Positions 32,799 to 41,294 of a DNA stretch of 64,000 nt are shown here, piece by piece. The stretch spans positions 62,001 through 126,000 of the forward strand of contig NZ_CP095481.1 in the NCBI RefSeq assembly GCF_023023025.1. Reading direction: 5' to 3'. A program made the translations under genes and the position numbers. Below the pieces are notes generated by a model. That model saw only the letters and a list, made by a program, of their open reading frames with translations. It had not been told where the DNA came from and did no database searches. Position 1 is the first letter of the stretch. Each line of letters opens with the position of its first letter. The stretch is from Amycolatopsis sp. WQ 127309. GTDB lineage: Bacteria; Actinomycetota; Actinomycetes; Mycobacteriales; Pseudonocardiaceae.

Positions 32799-33365
32799 TC
32801 ACGCCGGGAGACGCCGCATCGGCTGCATCGGCGGGCCGCCGGGTGGCGAGAACGCGGGACCGTGGTCGGCGAACCCCAGCCGCCGGTAGAGCCGCGTGCT
32901 GTCCGGCGAACTGGCTTCGAGGTAGGTCGGCGCGCCCGCGGCGTCGTAGCGGTCGAGGCCGTGGCGGAGCAGCCGCGTGCCGACGCCTCCCCGCTGCCGG
33001 CCCGGCCGGACGCCGGTGAACTGCGCGTGCCAGTGCGGCTCGCGCGGCTCGCGGGCGGCCATCAGCCCGAGCAGGGCGCCCAGCCGGTGCAGCTCGTCGT
33101 CGTCGAGCCCGGGGATCATGAGGTCGCCGTCCCCGCCGGCGGGGGTCCAGATCACCGCGGCCGAGTGGTCGGTGGTCAGATCGACGCTCCCGGCCGCGAA
33201 ACCCAGCTCGGCGAGCGCGCGGAAGAACGCCGGGTGGGCGCGGGTGCGGCGGCGGTCGTCGCCCGGGAAGACCCAGCGGCTCATCGGGTCGTCCTGGAAC
33301 GCGGCGACGAGGATGCCGACGACGACGTCCACTTCGGACGGATCGGCGGCCCGGACGTCGCTCAT
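32799..33365 (-). CDS. GNAT family N-acetyltransferase
   Basis: A 188-residue GNAT protein. The acetyl-CoA loop is GRQRGGVGTRLLRHGL (about 129-144), followed by YLEASSPDSTRLYRRLGF, the usual strand 5 and C-terminal helix. ATG at 33365 overlaps the APC permease stop (ATGA), so it is the second gene of that operon and may modify the transported amine or amino acid. Substrate not identifiable. Confidence 0.87.
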   Translation of the reverse strand: MSDVRAADPSEVDVVVGILVAAFQDDPMSRWVFPGDDRRRTRAHPAFFRALAELGFAAGSVDLTTDHSAAVIWTPAGGDGDLMIPGLDDDELHRLGALLGLMAAREPREPHWHAQFTGVRPGRQRGGVGTRLLRHGLDRYDAAGAPTYLEASSPDSTRLYRRLGFADHGPAFSPPGGPPMQPMRRLPA

Positions 33366-34828
33366 CGGCTGACCAGATCCTCGGCCTCGCGGACCGGCCC
33401 GCCGATCCCGGCGTAGACGTCCGGCCGCAGGGTGCGCAGCGACTCGCCCCGCAGGAAGCCGACCAGCCCGGCCAGCACCAGCAGCCCCGGCAGGCCCCAG
33501 CGCAGCAGCGGGTTCGCGCCCGCCGGGCCGAGCAGGACGTCGAAGTGGGCGACGATGAGCACCAGGATCACGCTCAGCGCCAGCGTGGCCAGCAGCGGCG
33601 CGATCAGGCGCCGCCACCGCGTCTCCGTCCCCGGGTGACGCCGGAAGAAGCCGACCACCGACAGCGAAACCGCGATCATGATGATCGTGACGCCGGTCGA
33701 CGCCGTGACGCCGGTCCAGGTGAACAGGTCGGTGAACGGGTCGCGCCCGGCCAGCGCGAACACCGCGACGACGACGAACGCGATCGTCGTCTGGACCAGC
33801 GAGCCGCCGATCGGGGCGCCGGTGCGCTTGCTCGTGCGGCTGAACCCGACGGGCAGCAGCCCGTCGCGGCCGAGCGCGAAGAAATACCGCCCGACCGCGT
33901 TGTGGAAACTCAGCATCGCGGCGCATTGGCTCGTCAGGAACAGGACGTAGGCCACGGGGGAAAACACCGGACCGAGGTGTTCCCCGGCCAGCCCGAACAG
34001 CAGTCCCGGTCCTTCGGCGACGGCCCGTTCCACGATGTGGTCCGGTCCGGTCGCGACCGCCATTCCGAGCGAGGAAACGACGAACAGCACGGCGGTCAGG
34101 CCGATCGCGATGTAGGTCGCCCGGCCGACCGTCCGGCTCGGGTCGCGGCATTCCTCGCCGTAGGTCGCGGCGCCTTCGAAACCGAGGAAAACCGCGATGG
34201 AAAAGGCGAAGACCGCGCCGACACCCGCCGTGAACAGGCTCGACGGCGAGAGCGGCGTCAGCGAAACGTGGCCGCCTGCCGGGTGCGCGAACATCCCGGC
34301 GTCCGCCACCACGAGCACCGCGACCTCCAGCGCCAGCGCGACACCGAGCACCTTGGCGTTGAGGTCGATCCGCAGCACCCCGGCCGCGCCGACGACCAGC
34401 ACCATGAGCAGCGCGATCAGCCACCACGGCACGTGCACGCCGAACAGCGCGGTGAGCCACGTCGAAACGGAAAGGCCGAAGATGCCGTAGATCCCGAGCT
34501 GGATCGAGCTGTAGGCGACCACTGTGACGTAGGCGACGCCGGTGCCGGCCGATTTCCCGATTCCGTGGGCGACGTACGGGTAGAACGCGCCGGCGTTCGT
34601 GATGTAGCGGCTCATCGCGGCGTACCCGGCGGCGAACAACGCGAGCACCGGAGCCAGCACCACGAACGAAAGTGGCACGCCGATACTGCCTGTCACAGCG
34701 TATGTCGCCGAAACCCCGCCGGCGATCGCGTAGAGCGGGCCCGCCGCCGCGACCACGAAGAACACTATCTGAACGGCACCGAGGCGCCGGGTGCCGAGGC
34801 CGCGCCGTTCGGGCGTGTGCGTGCGCAT
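33362..34828 (-). CDS. APC-family amino acid/amine permease
   Basis: A 488-residue integral membrane transporter with about twelve to fourteen hydrophobic helices. TM1 region VQIVFFVVAAAGPLYAIAGG carries the unwound-helix small residues expected of APC proteins, and GFEGAATYGEECRDPSRTV (about 218-236) is the conserved loop after TM6. Co-translated with a GNAT acetyltransferase. Divergent from the GPP34 gene across 194 bases. Substrate unknown; amino-acid or polyamine uptake is likely from family. Confidence 0.88.
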   Translation of the reverse strand: MRTHTPERRGLGTRRLGAVQIVFFVVAAAGPLYAIAGGVSATYAVTGSIGVPLSFVVLAPVLALFAAGYAAMSRYITNAGAFYPYVAHGIGKSAGTGVAYVTVVAYSSIQLGIYGIFGLSVSTWLTALFGVHVPWWLIALLMVLVVGAAGVLRIDLNAKVLGVALALEVAVLVVADAGMFAHPAGGHVSLTPLSPSSLFTAGVGAVFAFSIAVFLGFEGAATYGEECRDPSRTVGRATYIAIGLTAVLFVVSSLGMAVATGPDHIVERAVAEGPGLLFGLAGEHLGPVFSPVAYVLFLTSQCAAMLSFHNAVGRYFFALGRDGLLPVGFSRTSKRTGAPIGGSLVQTTIAFVVVAVFALAGRDPFTDLFTWTGVTASTGVTIIMIAVSLSVVGFFRRHPGTETRWRRLIAPLLATLALSVILVLIVAHFDVLLGPAGANPLLRWGLPGLLVLAGLVGFLRGESLRTLRPDVYAGIGGPVREAEDLVSR

Positions 34829-35022
34829 GAACCTTTCCCACCACTTGGAAACCGCCCGGGAATCCGAAGTGATCTTGGCGGCGGTCCACAGAGTAGGGGC
34901 AGCGCCCCCGCCCGCGGTACGGCCGATCGGGGTAAAACACCCGTGGCGCCGGAAACCGCCGGAAGCCCTACCGCTATCTTCGGGATCCTTCCCGCCGACA
35001 GCCCAGGGGGCCCATTTCCGTC

Positions 35023-35664
35023 ATGCGCCGGCTCACCTTGGTCGATTCGTTCTTCTTCCTCGGGCACGACGAGTTCACCGGGCGCGCGGTGCTCGGCCGG
35101 ACGTCGCTCGGCATCGGGCTCGCCGGGGCGGTGTTGTGCGACCTGTTGTTCGCCGACCGGATCACCGTCCAGGACCGCAAAGTCCGGCCGATCACCCGGC
35201 GCCCGCCGGGAATTCCGACCATGGACCGGATCTTTTCCGAAATCCTCACCGAATCCGCCGCGTACGGCGTGCGCGACTGGATCGACCACCTGCGCGCGAC
35301 GTTGCCGTCGATCACCGCCGACAACCTCATCGCGCTCGGGCTCGTGCGCCGGGCCCCGGATCGCGTGCTGTTGCGCCGCACGCACCGCTACCCGCCCGCG
35401 GACCTGCTCGTCTCGACGGCCGCGCGCAGCAAGGCCCGGTCGGCGGTGTTCGGCGTCGAGCGGCCGGACCCGCACTCGGCGTGCCTGGCGCTGCTCGCGT
35501 GGACCGCGGGGGTCTCCGACCTGTGCGAACCGGAGCTCGGCCGGGCGCAGGTGCGGGCCTGGATGGCCGACACCCACGAGTCGCTGCCGCGCCGCATCGC
35601 CGACGTGATCACCGCGGTGGAAGCCGTGGCGGCGGCCGTCGTCTACACCGGCGACCGGAAGTGA
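35023..35664 (+). CDS. GPP34 (GOLPH3/Vps74-like) family protein
   Basis: A 213-residue helical protein of the GPP34 family. Conserved points are LVDSFFFLGHDEFTG at the N-terminus, LGIGLAGAVLCDLLFADRI, and the later LALLAWTAGVSDL helix. Eukaryotic members bind phosphoinositides in the Golgi; the role in actinomycetes, where many paralogues occur, is unknown. ATG at 35023 with a TATCTT -10-like box about 48 bases upstream. Alone, 50 bases before the next gene. Confidence 0.85.
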   Translation: MRRLTLVDSFFFLGHDEFTGRAVLGRTSLGIGLAGAVLCDLLFADRITVQDRKVRPITRRPPGIPTMDRIFSEILTESAAYGVRDWIDHLRATLPSITADNLIALGLVRRAPDRVLLRRTHRYPPADLLVSTAARSKARSAVFGVERPDPHSACLALLAWTAGVSDLCEPELGRAQVRAWMADTHESLPRRIADVITAVEAVAAAVVYTGDRK

Positions 35665-35714
35665 CCCACGGGTAACCTGAGCGCGTCCGCCGTCGACGTC
35701 CCCTTGGAGGAGAC

Positions 35715-36875
35715 ATGCGCGCGCACGACGTGGTCCTGTTCGGCGCCACCGGCTTCACCGGCGGCCTCACCGCCGCGTACCTGGCCCGGCATGCGCCCGC
35801 GGACCTGCGCTGGGCGCTGGCCGGGCGCAACCGCGGCAAGCTCGAGGCGGTGCGGGCGAAGCTCGCGGAGATCGACGACCGGTTCGCGACGCTCGACCTG
35901 CTCGTCGCCGACTCGGGCGACCCGGCGTCGCTGCGCGCCGTCGCCGAGGCCGCGAAGGTCGTGATCACGACGGTCGGGCCGTACCTGAACCAGGGTGAGC
36001 CGCTGGTCGCGGCGTGCGCCGAGGCGGGCACCGACTACGTCGACCTGACCGGCGAGCCCGAGTTCGCCGACCTCATGTACCTCAAGCACGATCGACGCGC
36101 TCGCGAAACCGGCGCGCGGCTGGTGCACGCGTGCGGGTTCGACTCGATCCCGCACGACCTCGGCGCCTGGTTCACCGTGCGGCAGCTGCCCGAGGGCGTG
36201 CCGCTGCGCGTCGACGGTTACGTCCGGGCGAGCGGGATGCCCTCGGGCGGCACGTTCCTCAGCGCGCTGACCGTGCTGTCCCGGATGCCGGCCGGGGCGC
36301 GGGCGGCCCGCGAGCGCGCGGCCGCCGAGCCGCGGCCGGCGGGCCGGTTCGCCCGGGCCCCGCTCGGCCGACCGCACCGGGTGGCCGGCGCGGGCTGGTG
36401 GGCGGTGCCGCTGCCGACGATCGACCCCGAGATCGTGCGCCGGTCCGCGGCCGCGGTCGAGCGTTACGGCCCGGACTTCACCTACCGGCACTTCGCCGCG
36501 GTCAAGCACCTGCCGGTGCTGGCGGGCGGCGCGGTCGGCGTCGGCGCGCTGTTCGCCGCCGCGCAGGTCCCGCCGGCCCGGCGGGCGCTGTCCCGGCTGC
36601 TGGCGCCCGGCGGCGGACCGAGCCCCGAGCGCCGGGCCCGGTCGTGGTTCTCGGTGCGGTTCATCGGTGAGGGCGGCGGCCGGCGCGTGGTGACCGAGGT
36701 GTCCGGCGGCGACCCGGGTTACGACGAGACGGCGAAGATGCTCGCGGAGTCGGCGCTGTGCCTGGCGACCGACGACCTCCCGGAGACAGCCGGCCAGGTG
36801 ACCACGGCGGCCGCGATGGGCGACGCGCTGATCGACCGGCTCACCAAGGCGGGGATCCGCTTCGAGACGCTCTGA
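35715..36875 (+). CDS. saccharopine dehydrogenase-like / trans-acting enoyl reductase
   Basis: A 386-residue NAD(P)-binding protein of the saccharopine-dehydrogenase-like group that includes mycobacterial trans-acting enoyl reductase (Rv2953 type). The Rossmann motif VLFGATGFTGGLTA is at residues 6-19, VITTVGPYLNQGEP and ACGFDSIPHDLGAW are hallmark segments. ATG at 35715 has GGAGGAG seven bases upstream. No lipid synthase lies nearby, so the substrate is unclear. Followed by a terminator hairpin. Confidence 0.87.
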   Translation: MRAHDVVLFGATGFTGGLTAAYLARHAPADLRWALAGRNRGKLEAVRAKLAEIDDRFATLDLLVADSGDPASLRAVAEAAKVVITTVGPYLNQGEPLVAACAEAGTDYVDLTGEPEFADLMYLKHDRRARETGARLVHACGFDSIPHDLGAWFTVRQLPEGVPLRVDGYVRASGMPSGGTFLSALTVLSRMPAGARAARERAAAEPRPAGRFARAPLGRPHRVAGAGWWAVPLPTIDPEIVRRSAAAVERYGPDFTYRHFAAVKHLPVLAGGAVGVGALFAAAQVPPARRALSRLLAPGGGPSPERRARSWFSVRFIGEGGGRRVVTEVSGGDPGYDETAKMLAESALCLATDDLPETAGQVTTAAAMGDALIDRLTKAGIRFETL

Positions 36876-36884
36876 CCGTCCTCG

Positions 36885-36911
36885 GTGGACGGCCCCGAGC
36901 GGGCCGTCCAC
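36885..36911 (+). terminator. stem-loop terminator
   Basis: GTGGACGGCCC and GGGCCGTCCAC form an 11-base perfect stem with a CGAGC loop, ten bases after the enoyl-reductase-like stop. Confidence 0.75.
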
Positions 36912-36924
36912 AGAGGAACCCCGG

Positions 36925-37002
36925 TCAGCCCACCAGCAGGTGGACCAGGTTGCCGACGTGGTGGATCGCGAAGTAGGCGATGTCGGCGGCCGCGTAGAGC
37001 AT
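36925..37002 (-). CDS. possible 25-residue hydrophobic peptide
   Basis: In the 414-base gap before the M4 protease, a minus-strand frame from ATG 37002 to TGA 36925 encodes a peptide beginning MLYAAADIAYFAIHHVG and ending LVHLLVG. It would form one amphipathic or membrane helix with two adjacent histidines. GC at third codon positions is high, as in real genes. No good ribosome site is visible, so the call is tentative. The rest of this gap holds the terminator, GTTTCAC repeats and the protease promoter region. Confidence 0.35.
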   Translation of the reverse strand: MLYAAADIAYFAIHHVGNLVHLLVG

Positions 37003-37141
37003 TGGGCCGAATGGCGTAACAAGCCAGGTTTGGTGACCGTTTTGCCCCGCGCGGGGGATGAATGAGACAAATCACCCCGCGCTGGAAATGAACTGGATCA
37101 CACGAGGGGTGCGCGGCGCGGCGATCTGTGCCGCGGCCGGA

Positions 37142-37176
37142 GTTTCACGCGGTTTCACAGTGCCGTGGCGTGAAAC
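37142..37176. promoter_or_regulatory. GTTTCAC repeats upstream of the secreted protease
   Basis: GTTTCAC occurs at 37142 and 37152 (direct, ten bases apart) and its complement GTGAAAC at 37170-37176, giving an inverted repeat with an 11-base gap. It lies about 115 bases before the M4 protease ATG and may be an operator. Confidence 0.45.
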
Positions 37177-37289
37177 TTTGCCGGTGTGATGGATCTTCTG
37201 CCGCTCCCGGCACGCGATTAGCGTCTGCCGGGTTCTGCATCGGTCTTTGGGCGGAACCTCCCCTTTCCCCAGTTTTCCCGAGGAGCGTC

Positions 37290-39401
37290 ATGAGATTGCC
37301 CCAACGGTTCGCCGCGCTCGGCGGGGCGACGGCGGCGGGCATGGTCGTGGTCGGCATCGCCGTCGCCGCGCCCGCGCAGCCCGACCCCACGCCACCCCCG
37401 GCGGTGTCCGCCGCGCAGGCCCAGGCCAACGCCACCAGCGCGGCTGCCGGCCTGGTCGGCGCCCGCCCGGCCGCCCTGTTCGCCGGGTCGCACGACAAGT
37501 TCGTCCAGCGGGACGTGCGGTCCGCGTCCGGCCTGTCCTACGTCGTCTACGACCGGACCTACGACGGCCTGCCCGTGATCGGCGGCGACCTGGTCATCGC
37601 CACCGACTCCGCGGGCACCGTGAAGACCACCTCCGTCGCCCAGCAGCAGCCCCTCGGCGACCTGGACGTCCACGGCGCCAAGCTCACCGCGGCCCAGGCG
37701 GACGCCGTTGCCGCCAAGCAGGTCCGCGGGCCGAAGGGCCTGCCCGGCGGGAAGCTCGTCGTCGTCGCCGACGGCAGTGGCCGCCTCGCCTACGAGAGCA
37801 ACGTCGAAGGCACCGACGAGCACGGCGAGCCGAGCAGCCTGAGCGTCTACGTCGACGCCGTGGACGGCCGGGTGCTGCGGACCGTGCAGCACGTCGCCGC
37901 GGGCACCGGCACCGGCAAGTGGAACGGGCCGGCCCCGCTGCCGCTGAACACCACGAAGTCCGGCAGCACGTACTCGATGGCCGACCCGAACACGCCCAAC
38001 CTGGACTGCCGCAACTACAGCAGCGACTCGATCCTCACCGGGACCGACGACAGCTGGGGCAACGGCACCGGCACGAACATCGAGACCGGCTGCGCGGACG
38101 CGCTGTTCGTCACCCAGACCGAGAAGAAGATGCTCTCGGAATGGTTGGGCCGCAACGGCTTCACCGGCAACGGCGGCGCCTGGAAGATCCGCGTCGGCCT
38201 CGACGACGAAAACGCTTACTACTACAACTCGCGCCCGGCGTACGTGAACCTCGGGCACAACCCGAGCGGCGAATGGGTCGGCTCGCTCGACATCCTGGGC
38301 CACGAGATGGGCCACGGCATCGACGACTACTCCGGCTCCGGCGGCTTCTCCGGCGGCGGCACGCAGGAGTTCATCGCCGACACCTTCGGCACCGCGACGG
38401 AGTTCTACGCGAACGAGCCGTCGCAGTACGACCCGCCGGACTACGCGATCGGCGAAGAGGTCAACCTGGTCGGCACCGGCGCGATCCGCTACATGTACGA
38501 CCCGTCGAAGGTCGGCGACCCGAACTGCTACTCCAGCTCCACCCCGAACGCGGAGGTGCACAAGGCGGCCGGGCCCGGCGACCACTGGTTCTACCTGCTC
38601 GCCGAGGGCAGCAACCCGACCAACGGCCAGCCCACCAGCCCGACCTGCAACAGCACCACCGTGGCCGGCCTGGGCATCCGCAAGGCGATCAACATCATGC
38701 ACGGCGCCGTCCAGCTCAAGACGTCCGGCAGCTCGTACGTGCGCTACCGCACGTGGACGCTGCAGGCCGCGAAGAACCTGTACCCGAACAGCTGCACCGA
38801 GTTCAACGTCGTGAAGGCGGCCTGGAACGCGGTCAGCGTGCCGGCGCAGTCGGGCGACCCGACGTGCACCGGCTCGACCCCGACCACCACGCCCCCGACG
38901 ACCACGCCCCCCACCACGACACCGCCGACGACCACGCCGCCGCCGGGCGGCTGCACCGGCCAGAAGCTGCTGAACCCGGGCTTCGAGTCGGGCAAGACGT
39001 CGTGGTCCGACCCGAACACCACCATCGGCCAGTGGGGCAGCCAGGCGCCGGCGCGCTCGGGCAGCTACGCGTCGTGGCTCGGCGGCCAGGGCGTGACCCA
39101 CACCGACACGCTGACGCAGCCGGTGGCCATCCCCGCGGGCTGCCACGCGAGCCTGACCTTCTGGTTGCGCGTCGGGACCGCCGAGACCGAGAACGTCGTC
39201 TACGACAAGCTCGTCGTGTCCGCCGGCTCGACGGCGGTGGCGACGTACTCGAACCTCGACCGCAACTCGGCCTACGCGCAGAAGACGATCGACCTGTCGT
39301 CCTACGCCGGCCAGACGGTGACGCTCAAGTTCGCCGGGATCGAGGACCAGTCGCTGCAGACGTCGTTCGTCGTCGACGACACGGCGCTCACCGTGAGCTG
39401 A
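37290..39401 (+). CDS. secreted M4-family zinc metalloprotease with Thr/Pro linker and C-terminal jelly-roll domain
   Basis: A 703-residue secreted protease. Signal peptide (1-27, ending VAAPA), FTP/PepSY-like propeptide to about 205, then the thermolysin-like domain with HEMGH (338-342), third zinc ligand Glu360 in GGTQEFIAD and the transition-state histidine in GPGDHWFY (432). A TPTTTPPTTTPP linker (528-553) joins a C-terminal domain (555-703; LLNPGFESG, FVVDDTALTV) of carbohydrate- or protein-binding jelly-roll type. The ATG at 37290 is preceded by GAGGAG. Monocistronic with a hairpin terminator after it. Thr-Pro linkers of this kind are normal in actinomycete exoenzymes. Confidence 0.93.
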   Translation: MRLPQRFAALGGATAAGMVVVGIAVAAPAQPDPTPPPAVSAAQAQANATSAAAGLVGARPAALFAGSHDKFVQRDVRSASGLSYVVYDRTYDGLPVIGGDLVIATDSAGTVKTTSVAQQQPLGDLDVHGAKLTAAQADAVAAKQVRGPKGLPGGKLVVVADGSGRLAYESNVEGTDEHGEPSSLSVYVDAVDGRVLRTVQHVAAGTGTGKWNGPAPLPLNTTKSGSTYSMADPNTPNLDCRNYSSDSILTGTDDSWGNGTGTNIETGCADALFVTQTEKKMLSEWLGRNGFTGNGGAWKIRVGLDDENAYYYNSRPAYVNLGHNPSGEWVGSLDILGHEMGHGIDDYSGSGGFSGGGTQEFIADTFGTATEFYANEPSQYDPPDYAIGEEVNLVGTGAIRYMYDPSKVGDPNCYSSSTPNAEVHKAAGPGDHWFYLLAEGSNPTNGQPTSPTCNSTTVAGLGIRKAINIMHGAVQLKTSGSSYVRYRTWTLQAAKNLYPNSCTEFNVVKAAWNAVSVPAQSGDPTCTGSTPTTTPPTTTPPTTTPPTTTPPPGGCTGQKLLNPGFESGKTSWSDPNTTIGQWGSQAPARSGSYASWLGGQGVTHTDTLTQPVAIPAGCHASLTFWLRVGTAETENVVYDKLVVSAGSTAVATYSNLDRNSAYAQKTIDLSSYAGQTVTLKFAGIEDQSLQTSFVVDDTALTVS

Positions 39402-39419
39402 TCCGCGCTCGGTGACCGG

Positions 39420-39453
39420 CGAGGCCTGCCCCCTACTTTGGTGGCAGGCCTCG
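39420..39453 (+). terminator. stem-loop terminator after the M4 protease
   Basis: CGAGGCCTGCC and GGCAGGCCTCG pair over 11 bases with a 12-base loop, 18 bases past the protease stop. Confidence 0.75.
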
Positions 39454-39501
39454 TTGCGTCGGCTGCGCCGAGTACTCATGCTTACCCGATCGGAGGTGAG
39501 C

Positions 39502-40461
39502 ATGGAGGCGAGTGCGCTTGAGCCGGCCGACGCGGACCTGCCCGCCGAGGCGGCCGCGGCCGTCCGCGAAGGGCCGTTCGACGTGGCCTTCGACCTGGTG
39601 ATCCGGCATCGCGGGCTGAGCTTGGAGGGCCTGCAGCGGCGGATGGCGATCCGCGGCGCCCAGGTCAGCCTGGCGACGCTGAGCTATTGGCGACGCGGCC
39701 GCCGTCACCCTGAAGGGGGACGTTCACTGCACGCCGTACGGGTCGCGGAAGGCTGTCTCGGCCTGCCCGCCGACGCCCTCACCGGCCTGGTGACGCCGGC
39801 CCGCCCGCGCGCCCGCCGGGCCGAGCCGTTTCCCGGCGGCGTCAGCCTGGCCAGCGCGCTCGGCGCCGAGCCGACCGAGCTGGGCTCCTGCGACGGCATC
39901 GACCTCGACGGCAACGCGCGGCTCGCGATCGCGTCGGTGCACCAGCGGGCGACGCTGACCGCGGACCGCACCGAGGGGTCGGTCCGCACCGAGATGGTGG
40001 TGACCAGCCGCGAGGACGGCGTCGACCGCTGGGTGTCGTTCTTCCGCCCGCAGACCGGCGGCGCCCACCACCCGGCGCTGCGCTCGGCGCACTGCTGCCG
40101 CCCCGGCCGGATCCGCCGCGACCCGTCGTCCGAGCTGCTGGCCGTCGAGCTGCGGTTCGACTACCCGCTGCGCGCCGGCGAGACGTACGTCTTCGACTTC
40201 GACTTCGGCTACGACGGCGAGCCGCCGGAGACGAGCTACCTGCAGTTCGGCATCCGCGCCCCGGCCCGGCAGCTGGTGCTGCAGGCGCACTTCGACCCGG
40301 CGGCGGTGCCGGTGCGCTGCTACCGCTACCACCGCCCCCGCGACGGCTCCTCGGACGTCGTCGGCGAACCGGAACTCCCGGTCGGCCCGAGCCTGACCAG
40401 CCACATCGCGGTGCTGGACGCGCAGCCGGGCGTCTACGGCATGGTCTGGGAGTGGGACTGA
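39502..40461 (+). CDS. actinobacterial HTH protein with C-terminal beta-rich domain (paralogue)
   Basis: A 319-residue paralogue of the protein at 22423-23364. The helix-turn-helix region is FDLVIRHRGLSLEGLQRRM and ATLSYWRRGRRHPEGGRS (about 40-95); the rest is beta-rich with conserved Phe/Tyr strands (YVFDFDFGYDG, LVLQAHFDP) and ends GVYGMVWEWD. The ATG at 39502 is chosen for its strong GGAGGTGA site, against upstream in-frame starts. It converges with, and overlaps by 28 bases, the SDR gene. Probably a DNA-binding regulator with a ligand or protein-interaction domain; no known function. Confidence 0.8.
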   Translation: MEASALEPADADLPAEAAAAVREGPFDVAFDLVIRHRGLSLEGLQRRMAIRGAQVSLATLSYWRRGRRHPEGGRSLHAVRVAEGCLGLPADALTGLVTPARPRARRAEPFPGGVSLASALGAEPTELGSCDGIDLDGNARLAIASVHQRATLTADRTEGSVRTEMVVTSREDGVDRWVSFFRPQTGGAHHPALRSAHCCRPGRIRRDPSSELLAVELRFDYPLRAGETYVFDFDFGYDGEPPETSYLQFGIRAPARQLVLQAHFDPAAVPVRCYRYHRPRDGSSDVVGEPELPVGPSLTSHIAVLDAQPGVYGMVWEWD

Positions 40462-41294
40462 ACCTGCGTCGCCACCCGGTCGATGTACGCCGCGCGGCTC
40501 GCCTGGTCGAGGGAGGTCAACGCCCGGTCGTCACCGATCAGGCCGCGCACCCACGACATCACCGGCTCCGGGGTCAGCGCGGCCAGGAGGTCCCAGCCGC
40601 CGGCCCAGCGCGGGACCGCCGTCTCCGCGCGGCGGGTCCGCAGGGTGCCGGCGATCGCGCGGGCGACGTCCTCGGGGTCCACTGTGGGCAGTGCCCCGCC
40701 CAGCCGGACGCCGGAGGCCAGTTCGGTGCGGACCGCGCTGGGCAGCACGGCACTGACGCTGACTCCCGTGCCCGCGTACTCGCGCCGCACCGCCGCGGTC
40801 AGGCCGACGGCCGCGAACTTGCTCGCGTTGTACACCGCCATGCCCGGCAGCGGAACCTTCCCGGCCATCGACGCGACGGTGACGACGTGCCCGCGCCCAC
40901 GGGCGATCATCCCCGGCAACACCGACCGCAGCCCGTGGACGAGCCCCTGCACGTTGACGTCCATGGTGGTGCGGCCGACCGCGTCCGGCTCCTCGAGGAA
41001 GTCGCCGAGCGGCATCACGCCGGCGTTGTTGACCAGGACGTCGATCCGGCCGAACCGGCTGGTCGCGGCCTCGGCGAAGGCGGCGAAGGACTCGCGAACG
41101 GTGACGTCCAAGGGAAAGCCGTGCGCGCCCGGGACGTCCTCGGCCAACGCTGTGTCGAGGTCACCGACGCACACCGTCGCACCTCTCGCGACGAACTCTG
41201 CCGCGGTCGCACGGCCGATCCCACGGGCGCCACCCGTGATCGCGACCACCGCGCCACGCGGGTCGATCGCCGGGTAGCGGTCACCGAACAGCAT
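40434..41294 (-). CDS. SDR family oxidoreductase
   Basis: A 286-residue short-chain dehydrogenase with TGGARGIG (20-27), VLVNNAGVMPLG, VASMAGKVPLPG and the catalytic YNASK. The ATG at 41294 overlaps the end of the monooxygenase gene by 14 bases, so the two are co-translated. Together they could oxidise an alcohol to a ketone and then to an ester or lactone, or act on a steroid or terpenoid side chain. The substrate is unknown. The 3' end overlaps the convergent HTH gene. Confidence 0.87.
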   Translation of the reverse strand: MLFGDRYPAIDPRGAVVAITGGARGIGRATAAEFVARGATVCVGDLDTALAEDVPGAHGFPLDVTVRESFAAFAEAATSRFGRIDVLVNNAGVMPLGDFLEEPDAVGRTTMDVNVQGLVHGLRSVLPGMIARGRGHVVTVASMAGKVPLPGMAVYNASKFAAVGLTAAVRREYAGTGVSVSAVLPSAVRTELASGVRLGGALPTVDPEDVARAIAGTLRTRRAETAVPRWAGGWDLLAALTPEPVMSWVRGLIGDDRALTSLDQASRAAYIDRVATQVQSHSQTMP

